In this document: positions 17,115 to 25,604 of the stretch, piece by piece | How positions within the stretch are numbered: position 1 is the stretch's first letter | How the letters are laid out: every line of letters starts with the position of its first letter | Assembly: GCF_001672815.1 (NCBI RefSeq) | Contig: NZ_LZKK01000235.1 | Coordinates: forward strand, 1 to 64,000 | From: Mycobacterium sp. E796 | GTDB taxonomy: Bacteria > Actinomycetota > Actinomycetes > Mycobacteriales > Mycobacteriaceae | Direction of reading: 5' to 3' | DNA: 64,000 nucleotides | Position numbers and translations under genes: made by a program | The notes under the pieces: model-generated | Seen by the model: only the letters and a program-made list of their open reading frames with translations | What the model was told of the DNA's origin: nothing | Databases searched by the model: none

Positions 17115-17702
17115 GTGAACGACGCCACATTCCAGACGCGCCCGGCGGGCGGCCGCGGGGCCCGCGAGCGCATCGAACGCGCCGCGGCGCGGCTCTTCTA
17201 TCGCAACGGGATCCATGCGACCGGCGTCGAACTCATCGCCCAAGAGGCCAATGTCTCGAAGCGCACGCTGTATCAGCACTTCGCCAGCAAGAACGACCTC
17301 GTGGACAATTACCTGCGCGGCTACGAGGCCCGCGGCGGCTCGCCCAATGAGCGGCGGCTGGAGGACGCCACCATGTCCCCGCGGGAGCGTCTCCTGGCGA
17401 TCTTCGAAATGTCGCCCCGGGAAGTATTGCGAGGCTGTCCCTTTCACAATGCGGCCGTGGAATCCGCTGGATCCCTGCCGAGCACGGACGAGATCGTGCG
17501 GGCCCACAAGCAGGCGTTCACGCGCCGCCTCGTTGCGGTGGCGCAGCAGGCGGGTGCCGCCGACCCGCACCTGCTCGGCCACCAGCTGGCCGTGCTGTTC
17601 GAGGGCGCCACCGCGATGGCCACCTCGCTGAACGACACCGCGCCCGTCGTCCACGCCCGCGCCGCCGCGACCACGCTGATCGACGCCGCCCTGCGCTCTT
17701 GA
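17115..17702 (+). CDS. TetR-family transcriptional regulator
   Basis: This 195-residue regulator has an N-terminal HTH: RIERAAARLFYRNGIHATGVELIAQEANVSKRTLYQHFASKNDLV. The ligand domain has RGCPFHNAAVESAG, a cysteine-containing motif common in the TetR_C group that senses electrophiles or acyl compounds. The GTG start at 17115 is supported by TACGAT six bases upstream (leaderless). It is divergent from the thioesterase-NmrA-SDR operon, its likely target. Confidence 0.9.
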   Translation: MNDATFQTRPAGGRGARERIERAAARLFYRNGIHATGVELIAQEANVSKRTLYQHFASKNDLVDNYLRGYEARGGSPNERRLEDATMSPRERLLAIFEMSPREVLRGCPFHNAAVESAGSLPSTDEIVRAHKQAFTRRLVAVAQQAGAADPHLLGHQLAVLFEGATAMATSLNDTAPVVHARAAATTLIDAALRS

Positions 17703-17742
17703 CGATCCCCTCCCGGTGCTGTTAGACATGGCGTGCGCCCAA

Positions 17743-17762
17743 ATTTGGGCGATCGCCCAAAT
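17743..17762. promoter_or_regulatory. Operator 1: perfect 20-bp palindrome ATTTGGGCGATCGCCCAAAT
   Basis: This perfect inverted repeat lies 18 bases before the start of the mycofactocin-type SDR. The same core GGGCGATCGC with related flanks is found before the TetR gene at 20410 and before the SDR at 20555. Its location and conservation make it the likely operator for that TetR. GCCCAAATTTGGGC overlaps its left side and forms an additional palindrome. Confidence 0.7.
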
Positions 17763-17780
17763 ACCGGGATCGAGGTGGCA

Positions 17781-18614
17781 ATGGGCCGGATGGAGGGCAA
17801 GGTCGCGTTCGTGACCGGCGCCGCACGCGGACAGGGCCGCAGTCACGCGGTCCGGCTCGCGCGGGAGGGCGCCGACATCATCGCCGTCGACATCTGCCGC
17901 AAGTTCGAGGCGTCACCGGCGGACGGCGCGGCGCCCGAAGACCTCGACGAGACCGCGGGGCTGGTGAAGGACGCCGGCGGCCGCATTGTCACCGCCGTCG
18001 TCGACGTGCGCGACTTCGGCGCGCTGCGGGCCGCCGTCGACAGCGGCGTCGAACAGCTGGGGCGCCTGGACGTCATCGTCGCGAACGCCGGCATCGGCAC
18101 GACGGCGGGAAAGCTGCACAAGACCGACGAGTCGCTATGGCAGGAGATGATCGACGTCAACCTCAGCGGGGTGTGGAAGACGGTGAAGGCCGGCGTTCCC
18201 CACATTCTCGACGGCGGCCGCGGCGGCTCCATCGTGCTGACGTCGTCGGTGGCCGGCAACAAGGCCTACCCGCACGTCGGCCACTACGTGGCGGCCAAGC
18301 ATGGTGTGATCGGGCTGATGCGTTCGTTCGCAGTCGAATTGGGCCAGCGGATGATCAGGGTCAACGCCGTCCTGCCGACGCACGTGAATTCGCCGCTGCT
18401 GATGAACGAGGCCACCTACCGCGCCTTTCGGCCGGAGCTCGAAAACCCCGGTCCCGACGACCTGGCGCCGGTGTGCCAGAGCTTCCACTACCTGCCGATC
18501 CCCTGGGTAACCCCCGAAGACATCAGCAACGCGGTGTTGTTTTTGGCCTCCGACGAAGCGCGCTACATCACCGGCGTCGCGCTGCCGGTGGATGCCGGCA
18601 GCTGCCTGAAGTAA
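17781..18614 (+). CDS. Mycofactocin-type SDR oxidoreductase
   Basis: This 277-residue SDR has TGAARGQGRSHAVRLA, NAGIG, SSVAG, Tyr/Lys in HYVAAKHG, and the characteristic insertion after VDICRKFEASPADG that buries the nicotinamide in mycofactocin-dependent SDRs (TIGR03971-like). Such enzymes oxidise alcohols with a non-exchangeable NAD(H) and pass electrons to mycofactocin. Start ATG 17781 is chosen over 17733, because the earlier start would place the palindromic operator inside the coding region. It is followed after 10 bases by a P450, forming an operon. Confidence 0.88.
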   Translation: MGRMEGKVAFVTGAARGQGRSHAVRLAREGADIIAVDICRKFEASPADGAAPEDLDETAGLVKDAGGRIVTAVVDVRDFGALRAAVDSGVEQLGRLDVIVANAGIGTTAGKLHKTDESLWQEMIDVNLSGVWKTVKAGVPHILDGGRGGSIVLTSSVAGNKAYPHVGHYVAAKHGVIGLMRSFAVELGQRMIRVNAVLPTHVNSPLLMNEATYRAFRPELENPGPDDLAPVCQSFHYLPIPWVTPEDISNAVLFLASDEARYITGVALPVDAGSCLK

Positions 18615-18624
18615 GGATGCATCG

Positions 18625-19827
18625 ATGACCGTCACCAACGACACCGACGTCTATTACGACCCCTACGACACCGGCATCATCGCCGACCCGTACCCCACCT
18701 ACGCGCGGCTGCGCGAAGAGGCGCCGATCTACTACAACGAGCGGTACGACTTCTGGGCGATATCAAGGCATTCCGACGTCGAACGGGCGCTGGCCAACTG
18801 GGAAACGTTCTCCAACAAGAGAAGCGACATCCTCGAGCTGATCCAGTCGAAATTCGACATGCCCGGCGGCGTCATGATGTTCCAGGATCCGCCCGAGCAC
18901 ACCAGGCTGCGCGGCCTGATGTCGCGGGTGTTCACGCCGCGCCGGATGGCCGAACTCGAAGACCAGATCCGGCGGTACTGCGTGCGGTGCCTGGACCCGC
19001 TCGTCGGGTCCGGCGGATTCGACATCATCGCCGAGCTCGCCTCGATGATGCCGATGCGGGTGATCGGCATGCTGCTGGGAATCCCTGAGTCCGAGCAGGT
19101 TTCGGTCCGAGACGCCAACGACGCCAACCTGCGCACCAAACCGGGCACCCCGATGAAGGTCGCCGACGCCGACTCGATCGCCGACGGGCGGATCTACGCC
19201 GACTATGTCGAATGGCGATCCAAGAACCCGTCCGACGACCTGATGACGGTGCTGCTCAACGTGGAGTTCGACGACGAGCACGGGGTGCACCGAAAGCTGA
19301 CCCGCAAGGAGGTGCTGCATTACACCCAGGTGGTCGCCGGCGCCGGCAACGAAACAACCGGCCGGTTGATCGGCTGGCTGGCCAAAGTACTGGCCGAGCA
19401 CCCCGACCAGCGCCGCGAGGTCTACCACGATCGCTCGCTGCTGACCCGAACCGTCGACGAGACGCTGCGCTACGAGCCCACCGGGCCCCACGTCGCGCGT
19501 TGGATGGCAAAGGATTTCGAGTGCTACGGCCGGACCGTTCCGGCCGGCAGCGCCATGCTGCTGCTGTTCGGCGCAGCCAACCGCGATCACCGCCGCTATG
19601 CCGATCCCGACACGTTCAACATCCGCCGCGACAACATCTCCCACATCACCTTCGGCAAGGGCGTGCACTATTGCCTCGGGGCGAACCTGGCGCGCCTTGA
19701 GGGCCGCGTCGCGCTGGACGAGATCCTCAACCGGTGGCCGGAGTGGGATATCGACTATGACACAGCGCAATTGGCGTCGACGTCGACGGTGCGCGGCTGG
19801 GAGCGCCTGCGGGTCGTGCTCCCGTAG
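18625..19827 (+). CDS. Cytochrome P450
   Basis: This is a complete 400-residue P450 with I-helix AGAGNETT, ExxR DETLRYEP, and heme loop FGKGVHYCLGANLAR. The oxygen-activation helix has the GNETT variant (Asn for the usual His/Asp), seen in CYP families acting on terpenoids and sterols. It is co-transcribed with the upstream SDR and ends 1 base before the convergent TetR gene. A hydroxylation (P450) plus alcohol oxidation (SDR) pathway for a hydrophobic substrate is a reasonable inference; the substrate is unknown. Confidence 0.92.
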   Translation: MTVTNDTDVYYDPYDTGIIADPYPTYARLREEAPIYYNERYDFWAISRHSDVERALANWETFSNKRSDILELIQSKFDMPGGVMMFQDPPEHTRLRGLMSRVFTPRRMAELEDQIRRYCVRCLDPLVGSGGFDIIAELASMMPMRVIGMLLGIPESEQVSVRDANDANLRTKPGTPMKVADADSIADGRIYADYVEWRSKNPSDDLMTVLLNVEFDDEHGVHRKLTRKEVLHYTQVVAGAGNETTGRLIGWLAKVLAEHPDQRREVYHDRSLLTRTVDETLRYEPTGPHVARWMAKDFECYGRTVPAGSAMLLLFGAANRDHRRYADPDTFNIRRDNISHITFGKGVHYCLGANLARLEGRVALDEILNRWPEWDIDYDTAQLASTSTVRGWERLRVVLP

Positions 19828-19828
19828 G

Positions 19829-20410
19829 TCAGCCGCGCGGCTTCTTCGGGGTCGGCATCTCGAACCGATCCAGGAACCGGTTCACCAGCTGGACGGCCTC
19901 GTCGTGGCCGCCTTTGGTGCCGAGTGTCTGTTCGAGGATCAGGGTGCGCCCGATCGCGGCGATGACGACCGCGATGCCCGCCGGCGGGAATTCGCTTGTG
20001 TCAAGGCCGTGTTCGCGGACGACGAAGTTGAGCGCGGTGATCTGCTGCTCGCGCCACCGCTCCTGCCAGGCGGAGATCTCCGCTCGGATCTCCTTGCGAT
20101 GGTTGGCAAGTCCCATGAACTCCAATAGCAGCCGCGCGTCCTTGGGTTCGATGAGCGTCTGCCAGAAGGCGTGCAGCGGCCGGTCGGAGGCCAGCGCCTC
20201 GCTCTGCCGTTCCAGGTAGGCGGCGGCCCCACGCCGGAACACGTCGAGGTACAACTCGTCCATCGTGGGGAAGTAATAGTGCACCAAGGCCGGTTTGACG
20301 CCGGCCTCGGCCGCGACCCGCCGCGACGTGGCCGCGGCGTAACCCTCGTCGACCATGATCCGGCTCGTCGCGTCGATCAGCATGTCCCGAGTTGTCGAGT
20401 CCCTGGCCAT
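19829..20410 (-). CDS. TetR-family regulator, probable controller of the SDR/P450 clusters
   Basis: This ~193-residue regulator has HTH TRDMLIDATSRIMVDEGYAAATSRRVAAEAGVKPALVHYYFPTMDEL. The ligand domain has several tryptophans (ISAWQERWREQQ). An ATG at 20410 and a GTG at 20413 are both possible. A copy of the GGGCGATCGC palindrome lies 12 bases upstream, suggesting autoregulation. Identical cores precede the SDR-P450 operon and the SDR-F420 operon flanking it. The three genes sets thus form a compact regulon. Confidence 0.9.
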   Translation of the reverse strand: MARDSTTRDMLIDATSRIMVDEGYAAATSRRVAAEAGVKPALVHYYFPTMDELYLDVFRRGAAAYLERQSEALASDRPLHAFWQTLIEPKDARLLLEFMGLANHRKEIRAEISAWQERWREQQITALNFVVREHGLDTSEFPPAGIAVVIAAIGRTLILEQTLGTKGGHDEAVQLVNRFLDRFEMPTPKKPRG

Positions 20411-20421
20411 CACCGACCCTA

Positions 20422-20441
20422 AATTGGGCGATCGCCAAAAA
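20422..20441. promoter_or_regulatory. Operator 2 of the SDR/P450 TetR regulator
   Basis: AATTGGGCGATCGCCAAAAA is an imperfect version of the perfect palindrome at 17743-17762: the GGGCGATCGCC centre is kept and the A/T flanks are partly degenerate. It lies directly upstream of the tetR start on the minus strand. Confidence 0.6.
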
Positions 20442-20518
20442 TCAACCGGCTCCCGTGGGGAGTGTCGGGCTCACTTGACCGACCTCGCGAAAGGGTGATA
20501 GGCAATGTCGAGCCCACG

Positions 20519-20538
20519 TGCTGGGCGATCGCTCAGGA
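20519..20538. promoter_or_regulatory. Operator 3 of the SDR/P450 TetR regulator
   Basis: TGCTGGGCGATCGCTCAGGA keeps the 10-base core GGGCGATCGC with CTGGG/CTCAG flanks, weaker symmetry than sites 1 and 2. It lies 16 bases before the GTG of the downstream SDR, and supports that start over the longer open frame from 20462. Confidence 0.5.
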
Positions 20539-20554
20539 AGGCGGGTGGGCGCGG

Positions 20555-21259
20555 GTGAAGACGGCGGTGGTGACCGGCGGTGCGTCCGGGATCGGCCGCG
20601 CGGTCGCGGAGCGGTTGCGCAGCGACGGATTCCGGGTGGCGGTCATCGATCTGTCGCCCACCGACGACGGGTTCGGTTATGTCGCCGACGTCACCGACCG
20701 CGCACAGGTCGACGCGGCGGTTGCGGCCATCCGCGAGGCGCTCGGCCCGATCCTGGTCTTGGTCAACGCGGCCGGTGTGGAGGGCTTCAAGAAGTTCCTG
20801 GACATGTCCTTCGAGGCGTGGTCGAAGGTGATCGACGTCAACCTGAACGGGGTGTTCCACACCATCCAGGCCGTGCTACCCGACATGGTCGAAGCGGGCT
20901 GGGGCCGCATCGTCAACATCTCCTCGTCGAGCACCCATTCCGGCCAGCCCTTCATGGCCCACTACGTGGCGGCCAAGTCTGCGGTCAACGGCCTGACCAA
21001 GTCGCTCGCCCTCGAATACGGTCCGAGCGGGATCACTGTCAACGCGGTGCCCCCGGGGTTCGTCGACACCCCGATGCTGCGCAGCGCCGAGCGTCGGCAG
21101 CTGCTCGGCGGCACAGTGGAGGACCACATCGCGCGCACTCCGGTGCGAAGGGTGGGCAGGCCCGAGGACATCGCGGCGGCGTGCGCGTTCTTCGTGTCCG
21201 AGGAGGCCGGCTACATCACCGGCCAGATACTCGGCGTCAACGGCGGCCGCAACACCTGA
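20555..21259 (+). CDS. Short-chain dehydrogenase (FabG-like)
   Basis: This 234-residue SDR begins VKTAVVTGGASGIGRAVAERL at GTG 20555. It has NAAG, SSSSTHSG, the Tyr/Lys pair HYVAAKSAV, and a 3-oxoacyl-ACP reductase-like C-terminus ITGQILGVNGG. The longer frame from 20462 adds sequence unlike SDRs and would include the operator, so it is rejected. It is followed after 12 bases by the F420-type oxidoreductase, probably in one transcript controlled by the nearby TetR. Confidence 0.85.
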   Translation: MKTAVVTGGASGIGRAVAERLRSDGFRVAVIDLSPTDDGFGYVADVTDRAQVDAAVAAIREALGPILVLVNAAGVEGFKKFLDMSFEAWSKVIDVNLNGVFHTIQAVLPDMVEAGWGRIVNISSSSTHSGQPFMAHYVAAKSAVNGLTKSLALEYGPSGITVNAVPPGFVDTPMLRSAERRQLLGGTVEDHIARTPVRRVGRPEDIAAACAFFVSEEAGYITGQILGVNGGRNT

Positions 21260-21271
21260 TAAGGATGAGGT

Positions 21272-21658
21272 GTGGCTCCCAGCTTCCAGGACGTCATCGC
21301 ATCCAAGTACCTGCTCCTGACCACCTTCACCAAGGACGGCCGCCCCAAGCCGGCCGCGGTCTGGGGCGTTCCCGAGGGCGGCAAGCTGCTCGTCATCACC
21401 GACGACGAGTCGTGGAAGGTCAGGCGAATCCGTAACACACCCCGGGTGACGCTCGCTCGCAGCACGGCATTGGGAAAGCCGAAGGGCGAGGCGGTCGAGG
21501 GGGTCGCCCGGGTCCTGCCGAAGTCCGAGACGCGGCGCGTCTACAACGCGGTGCTCAAGCGGTACTGGTATCACGCCTGGTGGTTCTATGCGCACTCGAT
21601 CGTGCGCGGCGGCATCGACAAGGTGCACGCCGGGCTGGAGATCGAGCCGGCGTCCTAG
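21272..21658 (+). CDS. PPOX-class F420/flavin-dependent oxidoreductase
   Basis: This 128-residue split-barrel protein has the family line FTKDGRPKPAAVWGVPEGGKLLVITDDESWKVRRIRNTPRVTLA, which binds the deazaflavin or flavin. It is one domain, typical of FDOR-B enzymes numerous in mycobacteria. GTG 21272 has AAGGATGAG upstream. A late tryptophan-rich motif (YWYHAWWFYAHS) may form the substrate side of the pocket. It is the last gene before a long hairpin. Confidence 0.8.
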   Translation: MAPSFQDVIASKYLLLTTFTKDGRPKPAAVWGVPEGGKLLVITDDESWKVRRIRNTPRVTLARSTALGKPKGEAVEGVARVLPKSETRRVYNAVLKRYWYHAWWFYAHSIVRGGIDKVHAGLEIEPAS

Positions 21659-21729
21659 GACGGTCCGCGGCGGCAACGGCAACACGTCACCTCAGTCACT
21701 TGAGTCCCCGCAGATTGGGGGTCGAACAG

Positions 21730-21788
21730 GTGCCCGCCTCAGCGCGACAATCGGGCGCCCGAGGGATTTGTCGCTCGGAGGCGGGCAC
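21730..21788. terminator. Long hairpin, probable bidirectional terminator
   Basis: GTGCCCGCCTCAGCGCGACAA-like left arm (21730-21750) pairs with the right arm 21768-21788, 21 bases with about three mismatches. The 17-base interior contains the palindrome TCGGGCGCCCGA. It lies between converging genes (plus-strand oxidoreductase ending 21658, minus-strand dehydrogenase ending 21862). It is longer than usual terminators and has no U-tract, so an RNA structural element is an alternative. Confidence 0.5.
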
Positions 21789-21861
21789 GACAGGTGGCCG
21801 CTCCGCCAGGGGCCCATGGGTCAGATGTGATTGCTGGTGAATCACTCCCGCCGGGGGACCG

Positions 21862-23031
21862 TTATGCGCCAACCGGGGTCGCGGCGTCGCTCTTGGGGTC
21901 GATGAGGATCTTCGCGTGTGCCTCCGGATCGCCGAGCGCGTCGAACGCGGCCTCGACCCCGGGCAGCCCGACCGTCCCGGTGATCAGCGGGGCGACGTTG
22001 ACTTTGCCGTCGGCGAGCATGTGCAGCGTGTCGCGGAATTCCAGCGGGGTGTAGCCGAGCACGAACCGGAGGTCGGTCTCCTTGTTGATCGCCATCGCCG
22101 GGCGGATGTGGTCGGAGCCCATGCAGACGCCGACCACAACGACGCGCGAGAACAGCGGCGCGCCCGCGATGATGCCGTCGATAATGCCCGGGACGCCGAC
22201 ACATTCGAAGATGATGGGGTGTTTCGGCGTTGCGGCGCCGGCGGCTTCGGCGGCGCGCCAAAAGTGCCACCAGGGCAGCCGCAGCCGTTGCAGCTTTTCG
22301 ATGGTGCCGACCGCCAGATCGAACGCCTCGAGGATGCCTCGCAGGTGCTTGCTGCTCGCGTCCGTCGCGTAGGGCGAGTCCTGGGCGGGATCGACGACGA
22401 TGTCGGCGCCGCAGGCGGTTGCCAGCCCGCGCCGGCCCGGCGAGAAGTCGCTGGCGACCACGGTGCGCACGCCGTGCGCCTTGAGCATGCAGATCACCGC
22501 GAGACCGATTGGCCCACAGCCGATCACGATCGCGACGTCACCCTTGCCGACCTCACCGCGCCGCACCGCGTGCCAGCCGACGGCCATGGGTTCGGTCAGG
22601 GCGGCCACCTCGGGTGCCAGCCCGTTGGGGACGGGCAACGTCAGCGACTGCTCGACGAGCAGCTGCTCGGCATAGGCGCCCGGGGCCATCGTCGAGAGCC
22701 CGATCCCGTGCACCTCCTTGCCGCGGCGCAGCAACGGCAAGGCGACGACCCGGGTGCCTGTCCGCGGGGCCTTTCGGGTGCCGGGGCCGTAATCGAGGAC
22801 CTCGCCGCAGAACTCGTGGCCGAACACGACGTGCTGGTCCGATCGCATGAACGCGTCATAGCCGGATTCGGCCATCACGTCGGCGAGTTCGTCGCAGTGG
22901 TGGCGCGCATGCAGGTCGGATCCGCAGATGCCGCACCGCAGCACCTCGATCAGCAGCTGGCCCTTGCCCGGCACCGGGCTCGGCTGGTCGACGACTTCGA
23001 GCTTTGCGTTGGTGCACGTGACGCTCTTCAT
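21862..23031 (-). CDS. Zinc-type alcohol dehydrogenase (MDR superfamily)
   Basis: This 389-residue MDR dehydrogenase has the catalytic-zinc motifs LRCGICGSDLH and GHEFCGEVLDYG, and the cofactor motif GCGPIGLAVICMLKAHG. The four-cysteine structural-zinc lobe is absent; that segment reads ALPLLRRGKEVHG. There is a long insertion (~KLQRLRLPWWHFWRAAEAAG) before the final beta domain. It corresponds by position to Rv3726 of M. tuberculosis. Its start lies 12 bases after the WS/DGAT stop behind AGGAGG, so the two are co-transcribed. Confidence 0.88.
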   Translation of the reverse strand: MKSVTCTNAKLEVVDQPSPVPGKGQLLIEVLRCGICGSDLHARHHCDELADVMAESGYDAFMRSDQHVVFGHEFCGEVLDYGPGTRKAPRTGTRVVALPLLRRGKEVHGIGLSTMAPGAYAEQLLVEQSLTLPVPNGLAPEVAALTEPMAVGWHAVRRGEVGKGDVAIVIGCGPIGLAVICMLKAHGVRTVVASDFSPGRRGLATACGADIVVDPAQDSPYATDASSKHLRGILEAFDLAVGTIEKLQRLRLPWWHFWRAAEAAGAATPKHPIIFECVGVPGIIDGIIAGAPLFSRVVVVGVCMGSDHIRPAMAINKETDLRFVLGYTPLEFRDTLHMLADGKVNVAPLITGTVGLPGVEAAFDALGDPEAHAKILIDPKSDAATPVGA

Positions 23032-23043
23032 CTGTCGATCCTC

Positions 23044-24447
23044 CTACACCGGCTCGGCTTGCAGACCCACCGGCTGCATTCCCGCCGCCTCTTTCAGCTC
23101 GTCGTAGGCCTGCCTCGTGCAGCGTGCGAGTTGCGGCAGGTCACCGAGCGCCGCGCTGTTGCCGACGAATCCGAAGTTCATGCTGTCGTGGTAGGACGCC
23201 AGCGTGGCGTTGAGCCCGATTGACGCGGCGAGGGCGGAGACCGGGTAGATACCCAGCAGGCGCGCGCCGTTGAGGTAACGGGTCTCCTTGGCGCCCGCCA
23301 CATTTGAAATTACGAGGTTGCACGCCGGGCGGGCTACCCGGTCCAGGTGCGTGGAGGAGCCCAGGCCGGCGAGCGCGACGAGACCGACCGCGTAGGTCAT
23401 CGCCGCCTCGCCCGACATGCGGTCGAGTTCCTTCTTGCACGCGGCGACCGAGTCCGTCACCTGGCGCATTCGTTGCGACACGCTCGCGCCGGGCTCGCCG
23501 AGTCGGGGGAATATCGCCGACACGCGCGTGCCGATGGCCGCGTCGCCGTCGCCGCGCATCGACACCGGACACATGGCAATGAAGGGATGCGCGAAGGCGC
23601 GGTCCGTTTCCCGCAGGTAGGCGTGCAGCCCCGCGTCTATGACGGTGACGGCCACGTCGTTCAGGGTCGCCCCGAAGCGCCGGCCGACCTCGTGCATCTC
23701 CTCGAGCGGCAGGGACAGCGTCGCGAAGCTCCGACCGATCTTGAGCGGCTCGTTGGTTGGGGCGTGCCGCGCCGCGAACGGCAGGCTGCCCTCGAGATGC
23801 GAGCCGCAGAGACCGCCGAGCACCTTGCGGATGGCGCCGACTGAGATCTGGTTGAGCGCCTCGACCTGCGTGACCGCCCCGTGGATCGACTCCGTGATTC
23901 GCGCCGTGAGCGGCGTGGGCGGATGGGGCGCCGGTTCAGGTGCGCCCAGCGCGAAGGCGGGCGTCGGGACGGTGCGCCGATCGGTCGTGCTCAGCCCGGC
24001 GTACAGGAGCTTGAGGCCCGATTCGCCGTCGATGATGCAGTGGTGGGTTTTCGTATAGATCGCGAACATGCCGTCGGGTACCCCATCGATCACCCAGCAG
24101 CGGAAGAGCGGCCGGTCGCGGTCGAGTTGGGGCTCGTGCAGGTCGGCGACGAGCCGCAACAGATCCTCGTAGGAGGCTCGAGGGGGCAAGGACAAATGAC
24201 CGACGTGATAGCGGGGATCCCAGCTCGTCACCTCCCGGAAATGGGGCGCCCCGCGACCGAGCAGTTCCGGGACGTAGTTGAACGGGGGCACCGGCGTGCA
24301 GCCTCGGTAGGTATCCACGATTTCGCGCACGAGGCGCGCACGGCCGGCCGGCTTCTTGAAGAGAAGCATCGCCCCGACATGCGTGGTCCCGGCCGGTGAC
24401 TCGATCAACAGCCATGAAAGGTCAAGGGGCGGAATCGGTTTGGTCAT
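23044..24447 (-). CDS. Wax ester synthase/diacylglycerol acyltransferase (WS/DGAT)
   Basis: This 467-residue acyltransferase makes triacylglycerol or wax esters from acyl-CoA. The catalytic motif HHxxxDG is HHCIIDG (His135-His136, Asp140). The C-terminal landmarks PFIAMCPVSMR and CNLVISNVAGAKE match the Tgs family. Length is standard. ATG 24447 follows GGTAGGAGG. It heads an operon with the alcohol dehydrogenase; a fatty alcohol or aldehyde step could supply its acceptor, but this is only inferred. Confidence 0.92.
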   Translation of the reverse strand: MTKPIPPLDLSWLLIESPAGTTHVGAMLLFKKPAGRARLVREIVDTYRGCTPVPPFNYVPELLGRGAPHFREVTSWDPRYHVGHLSLPPRASYEDLLRLVADLHEPQLDRDRPLFRCWVIDGVPDGMFAIYTKTHHCIIDGESGLKLLYAGLSTTDRRTVPTPAFALGAPEPAPHPPTPLTARITESIHGAVTQVEALNQISVGAIRKVLGGLCGSHLEGSLPFAARHAPTNEPLKIGRSFATLSLPLEEMHEVGRRFGATLNDVAVTVIDAGLHAYLRETDRAFAHPFIAMCPVSMRGDGDAAIGTRVSAIFPRLGEPGASVSQRMRQVTDSVAACKKELDRMSGEAAMTYAVGLVALAGLGSSTHLDRVARPACNLVISNVAGAKETRYLNGARLLGIYPVSALAASIGLNATLASYHDSMNFGFVGNSAALGDLPQLARCTRQAYDELKEAAGMQPVGLQAEPV

Positions 24448-24598
24448 GCCCTACCTCCTACCGGAAAACCTGGCACTCGGCCGGGCGCACAGGAGTCCGA
24501 ACGTTACGGCGATGTTCCCTCCCCGTACCACGGGCTACCAGGGCATTAGGGCCCGTGATCGGCGCCGTTGGTCACGGGCGTGCGCCCGCAACCCCGGG

Positions 24599-25585
24599 CT
24601 AATTGCCCGCGTTACGCAGGGCCTCGAACGTGTCGGCCATTGTGTCGTGCGGGTCCCGATAAGTGATGCCGAGTTCTCGCTCGCTGGGCGAGTCGTCCGA
24701 CGCCGGCATCTGCGTGTAGTACTGCATCCCCGCCGACGTGATGGGTGTCTCGAAGGGCAGAAACCGGCCGGCGCGGTCCATGACCGCCCCGGCCACCCGC
24801 AGCGCGGCGTCCGGGATGGGAACCGCGACCATGGGGGTCCCGGCGATCTGGCCGAGCATGGCCGCGAGCTCGGCCACCGGCACCCGATGTCCGCCCGCGG
24901 TGTAGCGGCGCGGCCCGCGCCCCGGCTCCAAGAGTGCGGCGTGCAGCGCGGCCAGATCGCGGACGTCGACAACCAACCACGCCGCGCTGCGTCCCGGGAT
25001 CGCGTGCATCTGCACCGCGGCCTTGACGCCCTCGCCGGCCTCCCCGAACTGATTTCCGGCCGGGGGGCCGAGGACCATCCCGGGATAAGTGATGTTGACC
25101 GGCGCGCCCGCGTCCTGCAGGCCGCGCGCGTAGATCTCCACCTGCGCCTTGGACGTTCCGTACCCGTCCGCTCCACCGACGACCGGCAGGTCCGCCGTGA
25201 GTGTCTGTAGGCCTGGATGAAACAGCGCCGTGAAGCTCGACACGTGAACGATCGGGTCCAACCCCAGCTCGACGGACTGGCCCAGGACGTTCTGCGCGCC
25301 CTGCATGTTCGTCGTCAGCATCTCTTGGGTCTGGCGCGGGTCGGTGGCGACCAGGGCGGCGCTGTGCACGACGGCGTCGCACCCGCGCAGCGCTTCCCGC
25401 ACCGAGACGCGATCGGTGATGTCCCCGACGGCGTAGTCCGACACGTCGACGCCCAACTTGGCGACGGACGTCTTCAGCCGGTCGGGATTTCGCACCAGGA
25501 AACGGATAGTGTGCCCGGCGTCCGCGATGGCCTTGGCGGTCCAACCGCCGACGAAACCCGTGCCGCCCGTGACCAGAACATGCAT
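24599..25585 (-). CDS. NAD-dependent epimerase/dehydratase family protein
   Basis: This 328-residue extended SDR has VTGGTGFVGGWTAKAI, VVHSAALV, SSFTALFHPG, and the YxxxK pair in GYGTSKAQVE. The substrate region resembles 3-beta-HSD or dihydroflavonol-reductase-like members. It matches Rv3725 by position. ATG 25585 is used (MHVLVTGG); a start five codons earlier is possible. It lies 19 bases after the cutinase stop on the same strand. Confidence 0.85.
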   Translation of the reverse strand: MHVLVTGGTGFVGGWTAKAIADAGHTIRFLVRNPDRLKTSVAKLGVDVSDYAVGDITDRVSVREALRGCDAVVHSAALVATDPRQTQEMLTTNMQGAQNVLGQSVELGLDPIVHVSSFTALFHPGLQTLTADLPVVGGADGYGTSKAQVEIYARGLQDAGAPVNITYPGMVLGPPAGNQFGEAGEGVKAAVQMHAIPGRSAAWLVVDVRDLAALHAALLEPGRGPRRYTAGGHRVPVAELAAMLGQIAGTPMVAVPIPDAALRVAGAVMDRAGRFLPFETPITSAGMQYYTQMPASDDSPSERELGITYRDPHDTMADTFEALRNAGN

Positions 25586-25604
25586 GCTGCGATTCTGCAC
25601 GGGG

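Noticed and set aside
20462..20554. Upstream extension of the SDR at 20555
   Set aside because: Adds 31 residues unlike any SDR N-terminus and would put the operator inside the coding region.
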